Positions 5,485 through 5,593 of a DNA stretch of 5,593 bases are shown piece after piece (positions within the stretch are counted from its first letter, which is position 1; each line of letters opens with the position of its first letter). Location: positions 1-5,593 of the forward strand of contig JAQTSH010000118.1 in the NCBI GenBank assembly GCA_028711405.1. Direction: 5' to 3'. The notes under the pieces were generated by a model, which was given only the letters and a program-made list of their open reading frames with translations, was not told where the DNA came from and made no database searches. The position numbers were made by a program, and so were the translations under genes. Source of the stretch: Methanoregula sp. (GTDB taxonomy: Archaea; Halobacteriota; Methanomicrobia; Methanomicrobiales; Methanospirillaceae).

Positions 5485-5593
5485 ATGAAGTACATCGTGA
5501 TTCTTGGGGACGGGATGGCGGACGAACCAATCCCGGAACTGGGAGGAAAGACGCCGCTCGAATATGCCCGGACCCCTCATATGGATCAGCTTG
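5485..5593 (+). CDS. apgM: 2,3-bisphosphoglycerate-independent phosphoglycerate mutase, archaeal type (5' end, cut by the window edge)
   Basis: Only the first 36 codons are present. They encode MKYIVILGDGMADEPIPELG followed by GKTPLEYARTPHMDQL, the hallmark N-terminus of the archaeal cofactor-independent phosphoglycerate mutase family (alkaline-phosphatase superfamily). Asp9 in GDGMAD is the expected metal ligand. The enzyme interconverts 3- and 2-phosphoglycerate, here probably in gluconeogenesis from Por-derived pyruvate. A sister subfamily has been proposed to act as homoserine kinase, and this fragment cannot rule that out. The ATG is 17 bases after the epimerase stop, with a weak GGA about ten bases upstream. 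An in-frame GTG at 5464 overlaps that stop (GTGA) and would add seven residues, but the family normally starts at MKY. It is probably co-transcribed with the epimerase. Confidence 0.88.
   Translation, partial: MKYIVILGDGMADEPIPELGGKTPLEYARTPHMDQL

Overview
The window looks like part of the chromosome of a methanogenic archaeon, most likely of the order Methanomicrobiales. This is inferred from four things: a methanogenesis marker protein 12 gene, a four-subunit archaeal pyruvate:ferredoxin oxidoreductase (por) operon, TATA-box style promoters beside Shine-Dalgarno starts, and a GC-rich coding style. The species cannot be named from the sequence alone.

Layout, left to right. Positions 1-307 hold no gene I can support. 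A tRNA-Val(UAC) lies on the minus strand at 308-379, with a TATA-like box just upstream of it (408-416). Positions 380-719 are non-coding. They contain T-rich minus-strand tracts that could end transcription and, at 551-646, a compact cluster of GC-rich hairpins that may be a dispersed intergenic repeat. Positions 720-3575 are a tightly packed minus-strand operon, read in the order porC-porD-porA-porB. Its genes overlap or lie 0-1 base apart, and it has its own TATA box at 3609-3616. Upstream of it, on the same strand, is the methanogenesis marker 12 gene (3617-4489). A 39-base divergent promoter region separates that gene from a plus-strand NAD-dependent sugar-nucleotide epimerase (4529-5467). 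The epimerase is followed after 17 bases by the 5' end of an archaeal-type cofactor-independent phosphoglycerate mutase gene (apgM-like), which runs off the right edge.

How the genes fit together. In an autotrophic or acetate-assimilating methanogen, Por makes pyruvate from acetyl-CoA, CO2 and reduced ferredoxin. Phosphoglycerate mutase then works in gluconeogenesis between phosphoenolpyruvate and triose phosphates, and the epimerase uses nucleotide sugars drawn from the resulting hexose pool. The window can therefore be read as a central-carbon anabolic neighbourhood with a methanogenesis-specific gene of unknown function embedded in it. I see no defence system, CRISPR array, transposase or phage gene. 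The most unusual items are non-coding: the hairpin cluster at 551-646 and the very short divergent promoter at 4490-4528.
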